Below are positions 51,501 through 60,940 of a stretch of DNA of 64,000 nt, piece after piece (positions within the stretch are counted from its first letter, which is position 1; each line of letters begins with the position of its first letter). Under the pieces are notes generated by a model. The model was not told the DNA's origin, ran no database searches, and worked only from the letters and a program-made list of their open reading frames with translations. The DNA lies in contig NZ_CP050965.1 of assembly GCF_012273215.1 (NCBI RefSeq), forward strand, positions 1,775,001-1,839,000. The letters run 5' to 3'. This DNA comes from Gemella haemolysans. Lineage in GTDB: Bacteria; Bacillota; Bacilli; Staphylococcales; Gemellaceae. The translations under genes and the position numbers were made by a program.

Positions 51501-54500
51501 AGCAGCTATAGATGCGAATAACGACTTAACAGCGGAAGAAAAAGCAAAAGCTAAGGAAGATGCAAAAGCGAAAGCCGATGCAGCGAAGACTGCGATTGAT
51601 AATGCGACAACAAACGCAGCTGTAGAACAAGCTAAGGCTGATGGAGCAACAAGTGTAGATTCAGTAAACCCAACGGCACAAGCGAAGCCAGCAGCTAAAA
51701 AAGCGATAGACGATGCACTTAAAGCTAAAAATGACGCGATTGATGCGAATAACGACTTAACTGATGAAGAAAAGACTGCGGCGAAAGCAGATGCAAAAGC
51801 GAAAGCCGATGCAGCGAAGACTGCGATTGATAATGCGACAACAAACGCAGCTGTAGAACAAGCTAAGGCTGATGGAGCAACATCAGTAGATTCAGTAAAT
51901 CCAACGCCAGTAACGAAACCAGCAGCTAAAAAAGCGATAGATGATGCACTTAAAGCTAAAAATGACGCGATCGATGCGAACAACGACTTAACAGCGGAAG
52001 AGAAAGCAAAAGCTAAGGAAGATGCAAAAGTAAAAGCTGATGTAGCGAAAACAGCAATCGACAACGCTACGACAAACGATGCAGTTACTCAAGCTAAAAA
52101 CGATGGAGCAACAAGTGTAGATTCAGTAAACCCAACGGCACAAGCGAAGCCAGCAGCTAAAAAAGCAATAGATGATGCATTAAAAGCTAAAAACGACGCG
52201 ATTGACGCGAACAACGACTTAACTGATGAAGAAAAGACTGCGGCGAAAGCAGATGCAAAAGCAAAAGCTGATGCAGCGAAAACAGCAATCGACAACGCTA
52301 CGACAAACGATGCAGTTACTCAAGCTAAAAACGATGGAGCGACATCAGTAGATTCAGTAAATCCAACGCCAGTAGCAAAACCAGCGGCTAAAAAAGCAAT
52401 AGATGATGCATTAAAAGCTAAAAACGACGCGATTGACGCGAACAACGACTTAACTGATGAAGAAAAGACTGCGGCGAAAGCAGATGCGAAAGCGAAAGCC
52501 GATGCAGCGAAGACTGCGATTGATAATGCGACAACAAACGCAGCAGTAGAACAAGCTAAGGCTGATGGAGCAACATCAGTAGATTCAGTAAACCCAACGG
52601 CACAAGCGAAGCCAGCAGCTAAAAAAGCGATAGATGATGCACTTAAAGCTAAAAATGACGCGATCGATGCGAACAACGACTTAACAGCGGAAGAGAAAGC
52701 AAAAGCTAAGGAAGATGCAAAAGCAAAAGCTGATGTAGCGAAAACAGCAATCGACAACGCTACGACAAACGATGCAGTTACTCAAGCTAAAAACGATGGA
52801 GCAACAAGTGTAGATTCAGTAAACCCAACGGCACAAGCGAAGCCAGCAGCTAAAAAAGCAATAGATGATGCATTAAAAGCTAAAAACGACGCGATTGACG
52901 CGAACAACGACTTAACTGATGAAGAAAAGACTGCGGCGAAAGCAGATGCAAAAGCGAAAGCCGATGCAGCGAAGACTGCGATTGATAATGCGACAACAAA
53001 CGCAGCTGTAGAACAAGCTAAGGCTGATGGAGCAACATCAGTAGATTCAGTAAACCCAACGGCACAAGCGAAGCCAGCAGCTAAAAAAGCGATAGATGAT
53101 GCACTTAAAGCTAAAAATGACGCGATTGATGCGAATAACAACTTAACAGCGGAAGAAAAAGCAAAAGCTAAGGAAGATGCAAAAGCAAAAGCTGATGCAG
53201 CGAAGACTGCGATTGATAATGCGACAACAAACGCAGCTGTAGAACAAGCTAAGGCTGATGGAGCAACAAGTGTAGATTCAGTAAACCCAACGGCACAAGC
53301 GAAGCCAGCAGCTAAAAAAGCGATAGATGATGCACTTAAAGCTAAAAATGACGCGATTGATGCGAATAACAACTTAACAGCGGAAGAAAAAGCAAAAGCT
53401 AAGGAAGATGCAAAAGCAAAAGCTGATGCAGCGAAGACTGCGATTGATAATGCGACAACAAACGCAGCTGTAGAACAAGCTAAGGCTGATGGAGCAACAT
53501 CAGTAGATTCAGTAAACCCAACGGCACAAGCGAAGCCAGCAGCTAAAAAAGCGATAGATGATGCACTTAAAGCTAAAAATGACGCGATTGATGCGAATAA
53601 CAACTTAACAGCGGAAGAAAAAGCAAAAGCTAAGGAAGATGCAAAAGCAAAAGCTGATGCAGCGAAGACTGCGATTGATAATGCGACAACAAACGCAGCT
53701 GTAGAACAAGCTAAGGCTGATGGAGCAACAAGTGTAGATTCAGTAAACCCAACGGCACAAGCGAAGCCAGCAGCTAAAAAAGCAATAGATGATGCATTAA
53801 AAGCTAAAAACGACACGATTGACGCGAACAACGACTTAACTGATGAAGAAAAGACTGCGGCGAAAGCAGATGCAAAAGCGAAAGCCGATGCAGCGAAGAC
53901 TGCGATTGATAATGCGACAACAAACGCAGCTGTAGAACAAGCTAAGGCTGATGGAGCAACAAGTGTAGATTCAGTAAATCCAACGCCAGTAGCGAAACCA
54001 GCAGCTAAAAAAGCGATAGAAGATGTACTTAAAGCTAAAAATGACGCGATCGATGCGAACAACGACTTGACTGATGAAGAAAAGACTGCGGCGAAAGCAG
54101 ATGCAAAAGCAAAAGCTGATGCAGCAAAACAAGCGATCGATAACGCTACTACAAATGATGCAGTAACACAAGCTAAAAATGATGGAGCGACATCAGTAGA
54201 TTCAGTAAATCCAACGCCAGTAGCAAAACCAGCGGCTAAAAAAGCAATAGATGATGCATTAAAAGCTAAAAACGACGCGATTGACGCGAACAACGACTTA
54301 ACTGATGAAGAAAAGACTGCGGCGAAAGCAGATGCGAAAGCGAAAGCCGATGCAGCGAAACAAGCAATCGACAACGCGACAACAAACGATGCAGTAACTC
54401 AAGCTAAAACAGATGGAGCAACAAGTGTAGATTCAGTAAACCCAACGGCACAAGCGAAGCCAGCAGCTAAAAAAGCGATAGATGATGCACTTAAAGCTAA

Positions 54501-57500
54501 AAATGACGCGATTGATGCGAATAACAACTTAACAGCGGAAGAAAAAGCAAAAGCTAAGGAAGATGCAAAAGCAAAAGCTGATGCAGCGAAGACTGCGATT
54601 GATAATGCGACAACAAACGCAGCAGTAACTCAAGCTAAGACAAATGGAGCAACATCAGTAGATTCAGTAAATCCAACGCCAGTAGCGAAGCCAGCAGCTA
54701 AAAAAGCAATAGATGATGCATTAAAAGCTAAAAACGACGCGATTGACGCGAACAACGACTTAACAGCGGAAGAAAAAGCAAAAGCTAAGGAAGATGCAAA
54801 AGCAAAAGCTGATGCAGCGAAGACTGCGATTGATAATGCGACAACAAACGCAGCAGTAACTCAAGCTAAGACAAATGGAGCAACATCAGTAGATTCAGTA
54901 AATCCAACGCCAGTAGCGAAAACAGCGGCTAAGAAAGCAATAGATGATGCATTAAAAGCTAAAAACGACGCGATTGATGCGAATAACGACTTAACAGCGG
55001 AAGAAAAAGCTACAGCAAAACAAGAAGCACAAGCTAAGGCGACAGAAGCTAAGAACAACATCGATGCAGCAAGAACAAACGATGCAGTAACTCAAGCTAA
55101 GACAAATGGAACAACAGAAGTAAACAATGTAAATCCACAACCAGAAGCGAAGCCAGCGGCTAAAAAAGCGATAGACGATGCATTAAAAGCTAAAAACGAC
55201 GCGATTGACGCGAACAACGACTTAACAGATGAAGAAAAAACTGCGGCGAAAGCAGATGCAAAAGCGAAAGCCGATGCAGCGAAACAAGCAATCGACAACG
55301 CAACAACAAATGATGCAGTAATTCAAGCTAAGACAAATGGAACAACAGAAGTAAACAATGTAAATCCACAGCCAGAAGCGAAACCAGCGGCTAAGAAAGC
55401 AGTAGAAGACGCACTAGCGGATAAGATTAAAGCAATTGATGCGAACAACGACTTGACTGATGAAGAAAAAACTGCAGCTAAAGAAGAAGCTAAAGCAAAA
55501 GCCGATGCAGCAAAACAAGCAATCGATAACGCAACAACAAACGCGGGAGTGGAACAAGCTAAGGCTAATGGAGCAACAGAAGTAAACAATGTAAATCCAA
55601 CGCCAGAAGCGAAACCAGCGGCTAAGAAAGCAGTAGAAGATACATTAGCGGATAAGATCAAAGCAATTGATGAGAACAACGACTTGACTGATGAAGAAAA
55701 AACTGCGGCTAAGGAAGATGCAAAAGCGAAAGCCGATGCAGCAAAACAAGCAATCGATAACGCAACAACAAACGCGGGAGTGGAACAAGCTAAGGCTAAT
55801 GGAGCAACAGAAGTAAACAATGTAAATCCAACGCCAGAAGCGAAACCAGCGGCTAAGAAAGCAGTAGAAGATGCATTAGCGGATAAGATCAAAGCAATTG
55901 ATGAGAACAACGACTTAACAGATGAAGAGAAAGCTACAGCGAAACAAGAAGCACAAGCTAAGGCAACAGAAGCTAAGAATAACATCGACGCAGCGAGAAC
56001 AAACGCAGAAGTAGAGACAGCTAAAACAAATGGAACAACAGAAGTAAACAATGTAAATCCAACGCCAGAAGCGAAACCAGCAGCTAAAAAAGCAATAGAA
56101 GACGCGTTAGCTGAGAAGATTAAAGCAATCGAAGCAAATAATGACTTGACTGACGAAGAAAAAACTGCAGCAAAACAAGAAGCACAAGCTAAGGCGACAG
56201 AAGTTAAGAACAACATTGATGCAGCAAGAACAAACGACGCAGTAACTCAAGCTAAGACAAATGGAACAACAGAAGTAAACAATGTAAATCCACAGCCAGA
56301 AGCGAAAACTGCGGCTAAGAAAGCAGTAGAAGACGCACTAGCGGATAAGATTAAAGCAATTGATGCGAATAAGGACTTAACTGATGAAGAAAAGACTGCG
56401 GTGAAAGCAGATGCGAAAGCAAAAGCTGATGCAGCAAAACAAGCAATCGATAACGCAACAACAAACGCTGGAGTGGAACAAGCTAAGGCTAATGGAACAA
56501 CAGAAGTAAACAATGTAAATCCAACGCCAGAAGCGAAACCAGCGGCTAAGAAAGCAGTAGAAGATGCACTGAAAGCTAAGGAAGCAGCGATCGATGCGAA
56601 TAACGACTTAACGGACGAAGAAAAAACTGTGGCTAAGGCAGAAGCTAAGAAGAAAGCCGATGCAGCAAAAGAAGCGATTGACAACGCGACAACAAACGCA
56701 GGAGTAGAACAAGCTAAGGCTAACGGAACAACAGAAGTAAAAGCTGTAGACCCACAACCGGTAGCGAAACCAGCGGCTAAGAAAGCGATAGAAGACGCAT
56801 TAAAAGCTAAGAACGATGCGATTGATGCGAACAACGACTTAACAGACGAAGAAAAAACTGCGGCTAAAGAAGAAGCTAAAGCCAAAGCAGATGCAGCAAA
56901 ACAAGCAGTTGATAAAGCGACAACAAATGCTGACGTTGAAAATGCAAAAACTACTGGGGTAGCAGATGTAAACTCATTGAATCCAGTAGCGGTTAAGAAA
57001 CTAGAGGCTAAAAAAGCAATAGATGAGGCTCTTAAGGCAAAAGAAGCAGAAATTGATGCGAATAATGACTTGACAGCAGAAGAGAAACAAGCAGCTAAGG
57101 AAGAGGCTAAGAAAAAAGCAGATGCATCAAAAGAAGCGATTGACAATGCGACAACAAACGCAGAAGTAGACCAAGCTAAGGATAACGGAACAACAGAAGT
57201 GAAAGCTGTAAATCCACAACCAGTAGCCAAAACAGAAGCTAAGAAAGCGATCGACGATGCGCTTAAAGCTAAGAATGACGAGATCGGCGCACGTACAGAC
57301 TTAACAGACGAAGAAAAAACTGCGGCTAAAGAAGAAGCTAAAGCCAAAGCAGATGCAGCAAAACAAGCAGTTGATAAAGCGACAACAAATGCTGACGTTG
57401 AAAATGCAAAAACTACTGGGGTAGCAGATGTAAACTCATTGAATCCAGTAGCGGTTAAGAAACCAGAGGCTAAAAAAGCAATAGATGAGGCTCTTAAGGC

Positions 57501-60500
57501 AAAAGAAGCAGAAATTGATGCGAATAATGACTTGACAGCAGAAGAGAAACAAGCAGCTAAGGAAGAGGCTAAGAAAAAAGCAGATGCAGCAAAAGAAGCA
57601 ATTGACAATACGACAACAAACGCAGAAGTAGAGCAAGCTAAGACTGCAGGAACAACAAGTGTAGATTCAGTGAATCCAACGGCACAAGCAAAACCAGCAG
57701 CGAAACAAGCAATCGACGATGCTCTGAAAGCTAAGAACGATGAGATAGACGCACGTACAGACTTAACGGACGAAGAAAAAACTGCGGCTAAGGCAGAAGC
57801 TAAGAAGAAAGCCGATGCAGCAAAAGAAGCGATTGACAACGCGACAACAAACGCAGGAGTAGAACAAGCTAAGGATAACGGAACAACAGAAGTAAAAGCT
57901 GTAGACCCACAACCGGTAGCGAAAACAGAAGCTAAGAAGGCAATCGACGAAGCACTTAAAGCTAAGGAAGCAGCGATTGATGCGAACAATGACTTAACAT
58001 ATGAGGAAAAAGCAGCAGCTAAGCAAGAAGCGCAAGACAAGGCAGCTGCAGCGAAGACTGCGATCGACAATGCGACAACCAATGCAGCGGTAGAACAAGC
58101 TAAGGATAACGGAACAACAGAAGTGAAAGCTGTAGATCAACAATCAGTAGCGAAAACAGAAGCTAAGAAAGCAATCGATGATGCCCTAAGAGCTAAAAAT
58201 GACGAGATCGATGCACGTACAGACTTAACGGACGAAGAAAAAACTGCGGCTAAGGCAGAAGCTAAGAAGAAAGCCGATGCAGCAAAAGAAGCGATTGACA
58301 ACGCGACAACAAACGCAGAAGTAAACCAAGCTAAGACTAATGGAACATTAGACGTGACTTCAGTAAATCCACAACCAGTAGCGAAGCCAGAAGCTAAGAA
58401 AGCAATCGATGAAGTACTTAAAGCTAAGAATGATGAAATCGATGCACGTACAGACTTAACAGATGAAGAAAAAGTCAAAGCGAAAGCAGATGCGAAAGCC
58501 AAAGCCGATGCAGCGAAAGAGGCAATCGACAACGCGACAACAAATGCAGCGGTAGAACAAGCTAAGGCTAATGGAACAACAGAAGTAACTTCAGTAGATC
58601 CAGAAGCAGTAGCGAAGACAGAAGCTAAGAAAGCAATCGATGAAGCTCTTAAAGCTAAAAATGATGAAATCGATGCACGTACAGATTTAACAGAAGAAGA
58701 GAAAACTGCGGCTAAGGCAGATGCGAAAGCAAAAGCTGATGCAGCAAAAGCAGCAATCGATAAAACAACAACAAATGTAGAAGTCGATCAAGCTAAAACA
58801 ACTGGAACAACAGAAGTAGCTGCAGTAAATCCAGAAGCGTTAGTAAAATCTGCTGCTAAGAAAGCTATAGATGATAAGTTAGCAGAACAACTTAAAGTTA
58901 TAGCAAATACTCCGGACGCTACTGATGAAGAGAAAAAAGCAGTAGCTGACAAAGCTAAACAATTAGCAGAAGAAGCTAAGAAAGCTATTGATGCAGCTAA
59001 GACAAATGCAGATGTGAAAAAATTACAAGCTGACTCTGAAGCGGAAATTGAAAAAACGGTGCCGTTAGTAGAAGCTAAACCTAATGCAAGAAAAGCGATA
59101 GATGAAGAAGCGAAAGCTAAGAAAGCAGCTATTGATGCCAGAACAGATATTTCTGATAAAGTGAAAGAGCTTCTTAAGGCTGAAGTTGATGAAATTGTAA
59201 CACAAGCTAAAAAAGCTATCGATGCAGCTTCAAGTGTTAATGAACTTAACAAGATAGAAGAAGCTAAGAAATCAGAAATCAAAGCTGTGGAAGAAGTTAG
59301 AGTTCCTGCAGAAAAAGTAATTGTAGCAGATCCAACTAAGTTAACGAATGAAGAAAAAGCTAAAGTATTAGCGGCTATTAGATCAGTAAATCCAGATGCA
59401 AAAGAAATAACACAAGATGAAAAAGGCAATGTTATAGTAGTGACTGCAAACGGTCATAAACAAGTTATTTCAGTTGCACAAGTAACAAAAACAGAAGCAG
59501 ATCTTGTTAAAGAAAATGCTGGAAATGTAGTTAATACACCTGTAGCTAAGACGGCTGTAGCGGATGTAACAAAACTAACAGAAGCAGAGAAACAGGAAAT
59601 CATAGCTAAAGTTAAGGCGGTAAATCCTGGAGCAACAGTAGCTATCGATGAAAAAGGTAATGTTATTGTAACTAATGGAGAAGGTTTAGTATTCGTACTT
59701 CCAGTTCTAGATTTAGTTATTCCAACGGATAAACTGACTGATATTACTGCGAATAGCAAGGTTAATACACCAGCAATAAGAACGTTAGTAGCGAATAAAG
59801 GAAGTTTAACATCAGAAGAAATAGCAAAAATTAAAGCAGCTATCAAAGAAATTAATCCTGGAGCGTTAGTTGTAGTAGATTCAAAAGGAAATGCCACTGT
59901 TACTACAAAAGATGGCAAGTCTACGACGATTTCTTCAGATGTACTAGTGAAAGATGCTGCAGATGTTAAGAATAATGGTGAAAATATTAATCTTGACTTT
60001 GATAAAGAGGTAGTTGCGGATATTAACAATCTAACTGAATCTGATAAAGAAAAAGGTAAGTTTAAGGTGTTAGGAGCTATAAGAGAAGCGGTAGAACTTG
60101 TCATTGATGAAAAAGGGAATGCTACTGTAATTCTTAAAGATGGTAGAATATTTACTATTCTAGCTAAAAATATCTTTGAACAACGTAAAGAAGTAACTGT
60201 AAACTTACCGGAAAAAGTTAAGGTAAAAGATGTTTCAAACCTTACAGAAATAGAAAAAGAAGCTGTTAAACAAGCTTTAATAACTACAAATCCAAATTTA
60301 AAAGATGCTAAAATTACTATTTCAAACACAGGAGAAGTGACAATTGTTTACCCTGATGGGCAAGTGGTAGTAATTTCAGCTGAAAACTTAGTAGTTGCTA
60401 AGAAAGTAACAAGTGTTATCGTTGAGGATAACGTAGGAACTTATACAAAAGAAGATAAGAAACCTATGGTAGATTATTCAAATGACAACACATCTAGATT

Positions 60501-60633
60501 CAATGCTAAAAAAGGTCAACGCCTAGCGAATACAGGAGAAGATGAGACTAATACTGGATTAGCAGGGCTAGGAATGGCGCTTTTAGGTGGATTACTTGTG
60601 GTAGCGAAACGTCGTAAGGAAAAAGAAGAATAA
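48532..60633 (+). CDS. Giant DUF1542-repeat surface adhesin, sortase-anchored
   Basis: 4033 residues from a GTG start with AAGGAGGGATGCATCG. The signal region carries YSIKKFKIGTASVVIG (residues 21-36), a YSIRK-G/S type signal. Residues ~50-240 are low complexity; ~245-740 are two unrelated-looking beta-rich modules, each ending in a V-x-(F/Y)-(T/K)-D-G-S-T strand. Residues 743-3589 are about 37 repeats of 77 residues of DUF1542 type (core AKPAAKKAIDDALKAKNDAI). About 3590-3970 hold five related ~70-79-residue modules ending in DG strands. The anchor is LANTGE (3998-4003), then a hydrophobic helix and KRRKEKEE. Architecture resembles staphylococcal Ebh/FmtB/SasC, which bind matrix or aid aggregation; the ligand here is unknown. 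Confidence 0.93.
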   Translation: MIGKNNQYLKKTKEGTKVETYSIKKFKIGTASVVIGASIFFGAGAVAQASEEVSKNTTTDNSKNEGATLGVSISEKVVGNSVAKETTKEEVAAGVAAKLGIKETEKVAEKDLVKTLDKTQLSSFISEIEGKISSGAYVNKTEESVANLVADLNTAKVTLESAKTQEELTKTYQKLVVSVNSKLRNKTVEKKETPVVESTTSKETAGNKEENTEKKVENNSAENTEKKVENNSIENTGAKDPGNGKEIAKNTAFRAAVNQDPKVDFTFSIPDEKKIYIYNEEHFSLEIPVYSETGKIRYATIKKGSRQRFPNVAGTDNDLDVEFGFTATVINRDETAGVTSNASQANPAKIVITGRPNDILKNMPQYTKQENQTLNVGTRYVQVVDDQGRENLKKGMDITDPGYFYLVLKSQAKKYALRSRGTDEKISVSSLTNPTAEDLKKIKDSIQLEYSTTNEDARFADKRGTLVEHPEDVIQSVNIVGNNIVVTFTDGSTKTKPVSEIVQKNVPPVVNLPYSNEANRNIYIYSGEETDLTFTATDESKIKDLKLRGPGDINYNNATSFGLAVGNIVDSAVTSGQGSVSEDKKTATIKMTGTTNLGDGKKWTSVIVAKDDNNGESAPFNGRINATTNPAERQKIAGYVEFVVKNQTKKYDIKAPEGTVSVIDPANVTAEEFEKIKEKVKIEYSQTNDDANLTSKRGQAVDNQATRISTITKDASGNLVVTYKDGSTDTKPLSEYVSLNKQPAIDAINTAANNKIAEINSNTNATAEEKAEAIEKVNADKTKALTAINDNSVTTKAALDNAKTSGTTAISNDNPVVTKKDTAKAAIDTALREKEAAIDANNTLTTEEKNAAKADAQAKANAAKTAIDNATTNAAVDSAKTAGTTSVGSVNPTAVAKPAAKKAIDDALKTKEAQLDGRNDLTTEEKNAAKADAQARATAAKAAIDNATTDATVDSAKTTGVADVESVNPQASQKKSDAKNAVDEALKVKEAAIDANNDLTAEEKAKAKEDAKAKADAAKTAIDNATTNAAVEQAKADGATSVDSVNPTAQAKPAAKKAIDDALKAKNDAIDANNDLTDEEKTAAKADAKAKADAAKTAIDNATTNAAVEQAKADGATSVDSVNPTPVTKPAAKKAIDDALKAKNDAIDANNDLTAEEKAKAKEDAKVKADVAKTAIDNATTNDAVTQAKNDGATSVDSVNPTAQAKPAAKKAIDDALKAKNDAIDANNDLTDEEKTAAKADAKAKADAAKTAIDNATTNDAVTQAKNDGATSVDSVNPTPVAKPAAKKAIDDALKAKNDAIDANNDLTDEEKTAAKADAKAKADAAKTAIDNATTNAAVEQAKADGATSVDSVNPTAQAKPAAKKAIDDALKAKNDAIDANNDLTAEEKAKAKEDAKAKADVAKTAIDNATTNDAVTQAKNDGATSVDSVNPTAQAKPAAKKAIDDALKAKNDAIDANNDLTDEEKTAAKADAKAKADAAKTAIDNATTNAAVEQAKADGATSVDSVNPTAQAKPAAKKAIDDALKAKNDAIDANNNLTAEEKAKAKEDAKAKADAAKTAIDNATTNAAVEQAKADGATSVDSVNPTAQAKPAAKKAIDDALKAKNDAIDANNNLTAEEKAKAKEDAKAKADAAKTAIDNATTNAAVEQAKADGATSVDSVNPTAQAKPAAKKAIDDALKAKNDAIDANNNLTAEEKAKAKEDAKAKADAAKTAIDNATTNAAVEQAKADGATSVDSVNPTAQAKPAAKKAIDDALKAKNDTIDANNDLTDEEKTAAKADAKAKADAAKTAIDNATTNAAVEQAKADGATSVDSVNPTPVAKPAAKKAIEDVLKAKNDAIDANNDLTDEEKTAAKADAKAKADAAKQAIDNATTNDAVTQAKNDGATSVDSVNPTPVAKPAAKKAIDDALKAKNDAIDANNDLTDEEKTAAKADAKAKADAAKQAIDNATTNDAVTQAKTDGATSVDSVNPTAQAKPAAKKAIDDALKAKNDAIDANNNLTAEEKAKAKEDAKAKADAAKTAIDNATTNAAVTQAKTNGATSVDSVNPTPVAKPAAKKAIDDALKAKNDAIDANNDLTAEEKAKAKEDAKAKADAAKTAIDNATTNAAVTQAKTNGATSVDSVNPTPVAKTAAKKAIDDALKAKNDAIDANNDLTAEEKATAKQEAQAKATEAKNNIDAARTNDAVTQAKTNGTTEVNNVNPQPEAKPAAKKAIDDALKAKNDAIDANNDLTDEEKTAAKADAKAKADAAKQAIDNATTNDAVIQAKTNGTTEVNNVNPQPEAKPAAKKAVEDALADKIKAIDANNDLTDEEKTAAKEEAKAKADAAKQAIDNATTNAGVEQAKANGATEVNNVNPTPEAKPAAKKAVEDTLADKIKAIDENNDLTDEEKTAAKEDAKAKADAAKQAIDNATTNAGVEQAKANGATEVNNVNPTPEAKPAAKKAVEDALADKIKAIDENNDLTDEEKATAKQEAQAKATEAKNNIDAARTNAEVETAKTNGTTEVNNVNPTPEAKPAAKKAIEDALAEKIKAIEANNDLTDEEKTAAKQEAQAKATEVKNNIDAARTNDAVTQAKTNGTTEVNNVNPQPEAKTAAKKAVEDALADKIKAIDANKDLTDEEKTAVKADAKAKADAAKQAIDNATTNAGVEQAKANGTTEVNNVNPTPEAKPAAKKAVEDALKAKEAAIDANNDLTDEEKTVAKAEAKKKADAAKEAIDNATTNAGVEQAKANGTTEVKAVDPQPVAKPAAKKAIEDALKAKNDAIDANNDLTDEEKTAAKEEAKAKADAAKQAVDKATTNADVENAKTTGVADVNSLNPVAVKKLEAKKAIDEALKAKEAEIDANNDLTAEEKQAAKEEAKKKADASKEAIDNATTNAEVDQAKDNGTTEVKAVNPQPVAKTEAKKAIDDALKAKNDEIGARTDLTDEEKTAAKEEAKAKADAAKQAVDKATTNADVENAKTTGVADVNSLNPVAVKKPEAKKAIDEALKAKEAEIDANNDLTAEEKQAAKEEAKKKADAAKEAIDNTTTNAEVEQAKTAGTTSVDSVNPTAQAKPAAKQAIDDALKAKNDEIDARTDLTDEEKTAAKAEAKKKADAAKEAIDNATTNAGVEQAKDNGTTEVKAVDPQPVAKTEAKKAIDEALKAKEAAIDANNDLTYEEKAAAKQEAQDKAAAAKTAIDNATTNAAVEQAKDNGTTEVKAVDQQSVAKTEAKKAIDDALRAKNDEIDARTDLTDEEKTAAKAEAKKKADAAKEAIDNATTNAEVNQAKTNGTLDVTSVNPQPVAKPEAKKAIDEVLKAKNDEIDARTDLTDEEKVKAKADAKAKADAAKEAIDNATTNAAVEQAKANGTTEVTSVDPEAVAKTEAKKAIDEALKAKNDEIDARTDLTEEEKTAAKADAKAKADAAKAAIDKTTTNVEVDQAKTTGTTEVAAVNPEALVKSAAKKAIDDKLAEQLKVIANTPDATDEEKKAVADKAKQLAEEAKKAIDAAKTNADVKKLQADSEAEIEKTVPLVEAKPNARKAIDEEAKAKKAAIDARTDISDKVKELLKAEVDEIVTQAKKAIDAASSVNELNKIEEAKKSEIKAVEEVRVPAEKVIVADPTKLTNEEKAKVLAAIRSVNPDAKEITQDEKGNVIVVTANGHKQVISVAQVTKTEADLVKENAGNVVNTPVAKTAVADVTKLTEAEKQEIIAKVKAVNPGATVAIDEKGNVIVTNGEGLVFVLPVLDLVIPTDKLTDITANSKVNTPAIRTLVANKGSLTSEEIAKIKAAIKEINPGALVVVDSKGNATVTTKDGKSTTISSDVLVKDAADVKNNGENINLDFDKEVVADINNLTESDKEKGKFKVLGAIREAVELVIDEKGNATVILKDGRIFTILAKNIFEQRKEVTVNLPEKVKVKDVSNLTEIEKEAVKQALITTNPNLKDAKITISNTGEVTIVYPDGQVVVISAENLVVAKKVTSVIVEDNVGTYTKEDKKPMVDYSNDNTSRFNAKKGQRLANTGEDETNTGLAGLGMALLGGLLVVAKRRKEKEE
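50758..59298 (+). repeat. 231-bp tandem repeat array coding the DUF1542 modules
   Basis: About 37 units of 231 bp (77 codons), many nearly identical in the centre (about 51.5-54.9 kb) and diverging toward both ends. Two linker variants (NPTAQ and NPTPV) and two core variants (LTDEEKTAAK and LTAEEKAKAK) are shuffled among units. Confidence 0.92.
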
Positions 60634-60671
60634 ATATCTGAAAATCGATATCTAATAGTTTCGGTTATATA

Positions 60672-60712
60672 CTAAATCCGGGGCATGGAAAAAATTCCAA
60701 TCCCGGATTTTA
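60672..60712 (+). terminator. Terminator of the giant surface protein
   Basis: AAATCCGGG / CCCGGATTT stem with an inner TGGAA/TTCCA, then TAATTTTAT. Confidence 0.85.
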
Positions 60713-60740
60713 ATTTTATATGCCAAAAGACAAAGAGCAA

Positions 60741-60786
60741 AAAAATTCTAAGTAACAAATATTGATGTTACTTAGAATTTTTTATT
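60741..60786. terminator. Second strong hairpin downstream of the surface protein
   Basis: AAAATTCTAAGTAACA / TGTTACTTAGAATTTT stem with T run; lies just outside the IS200 element. Confidence 0.8.
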
Positions 60787-60875
60787 AATGGCTTTAGCCA
60801 GTTGAGGAGGCAAAGTCTCCGAAACAAAAAACCACCCGCTATGCGGGTGCGAGATAAAAGTTAAACAATTGAAAA

Positions 60876-60933
60876 ATCATCCTTTCTTGATAAAATAAGA
60901 GTAGTTCAAGCTCTAAAATAAAGAAAGGATGAT
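60876..60933 (+). promoter_or_regulatory. tnpA leader hairpin sequestering the ribosome site
   Basis: Arms ATCATCCTTTCTT (60876-60888) and AAGAAAGGATGAT (60921-60933), perfect 13 bp; the right arm contains the AAAGGA ribosome site of tnpA. A comparable leader stem limits expression of other IS200 elements. Confidence 0.8.
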
Positions 60934-60940
60934 TTTAATT

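Noticed and set aside
50640-58532. Very long minus-strand open frames (up to 611 residues) opposite the repeat array
   Set aside because: They are mirror frames of the 231-bp repeats, giving Ala/Ser/Phe-rich low-complexity sequence without ribosome sites; stop-free only because of the repeat codon pattern.
50758-59298. CRISPR-like regular repeats
   Set aside because: Units are 231 bp, coding, contiguous and in frame with no spacers.
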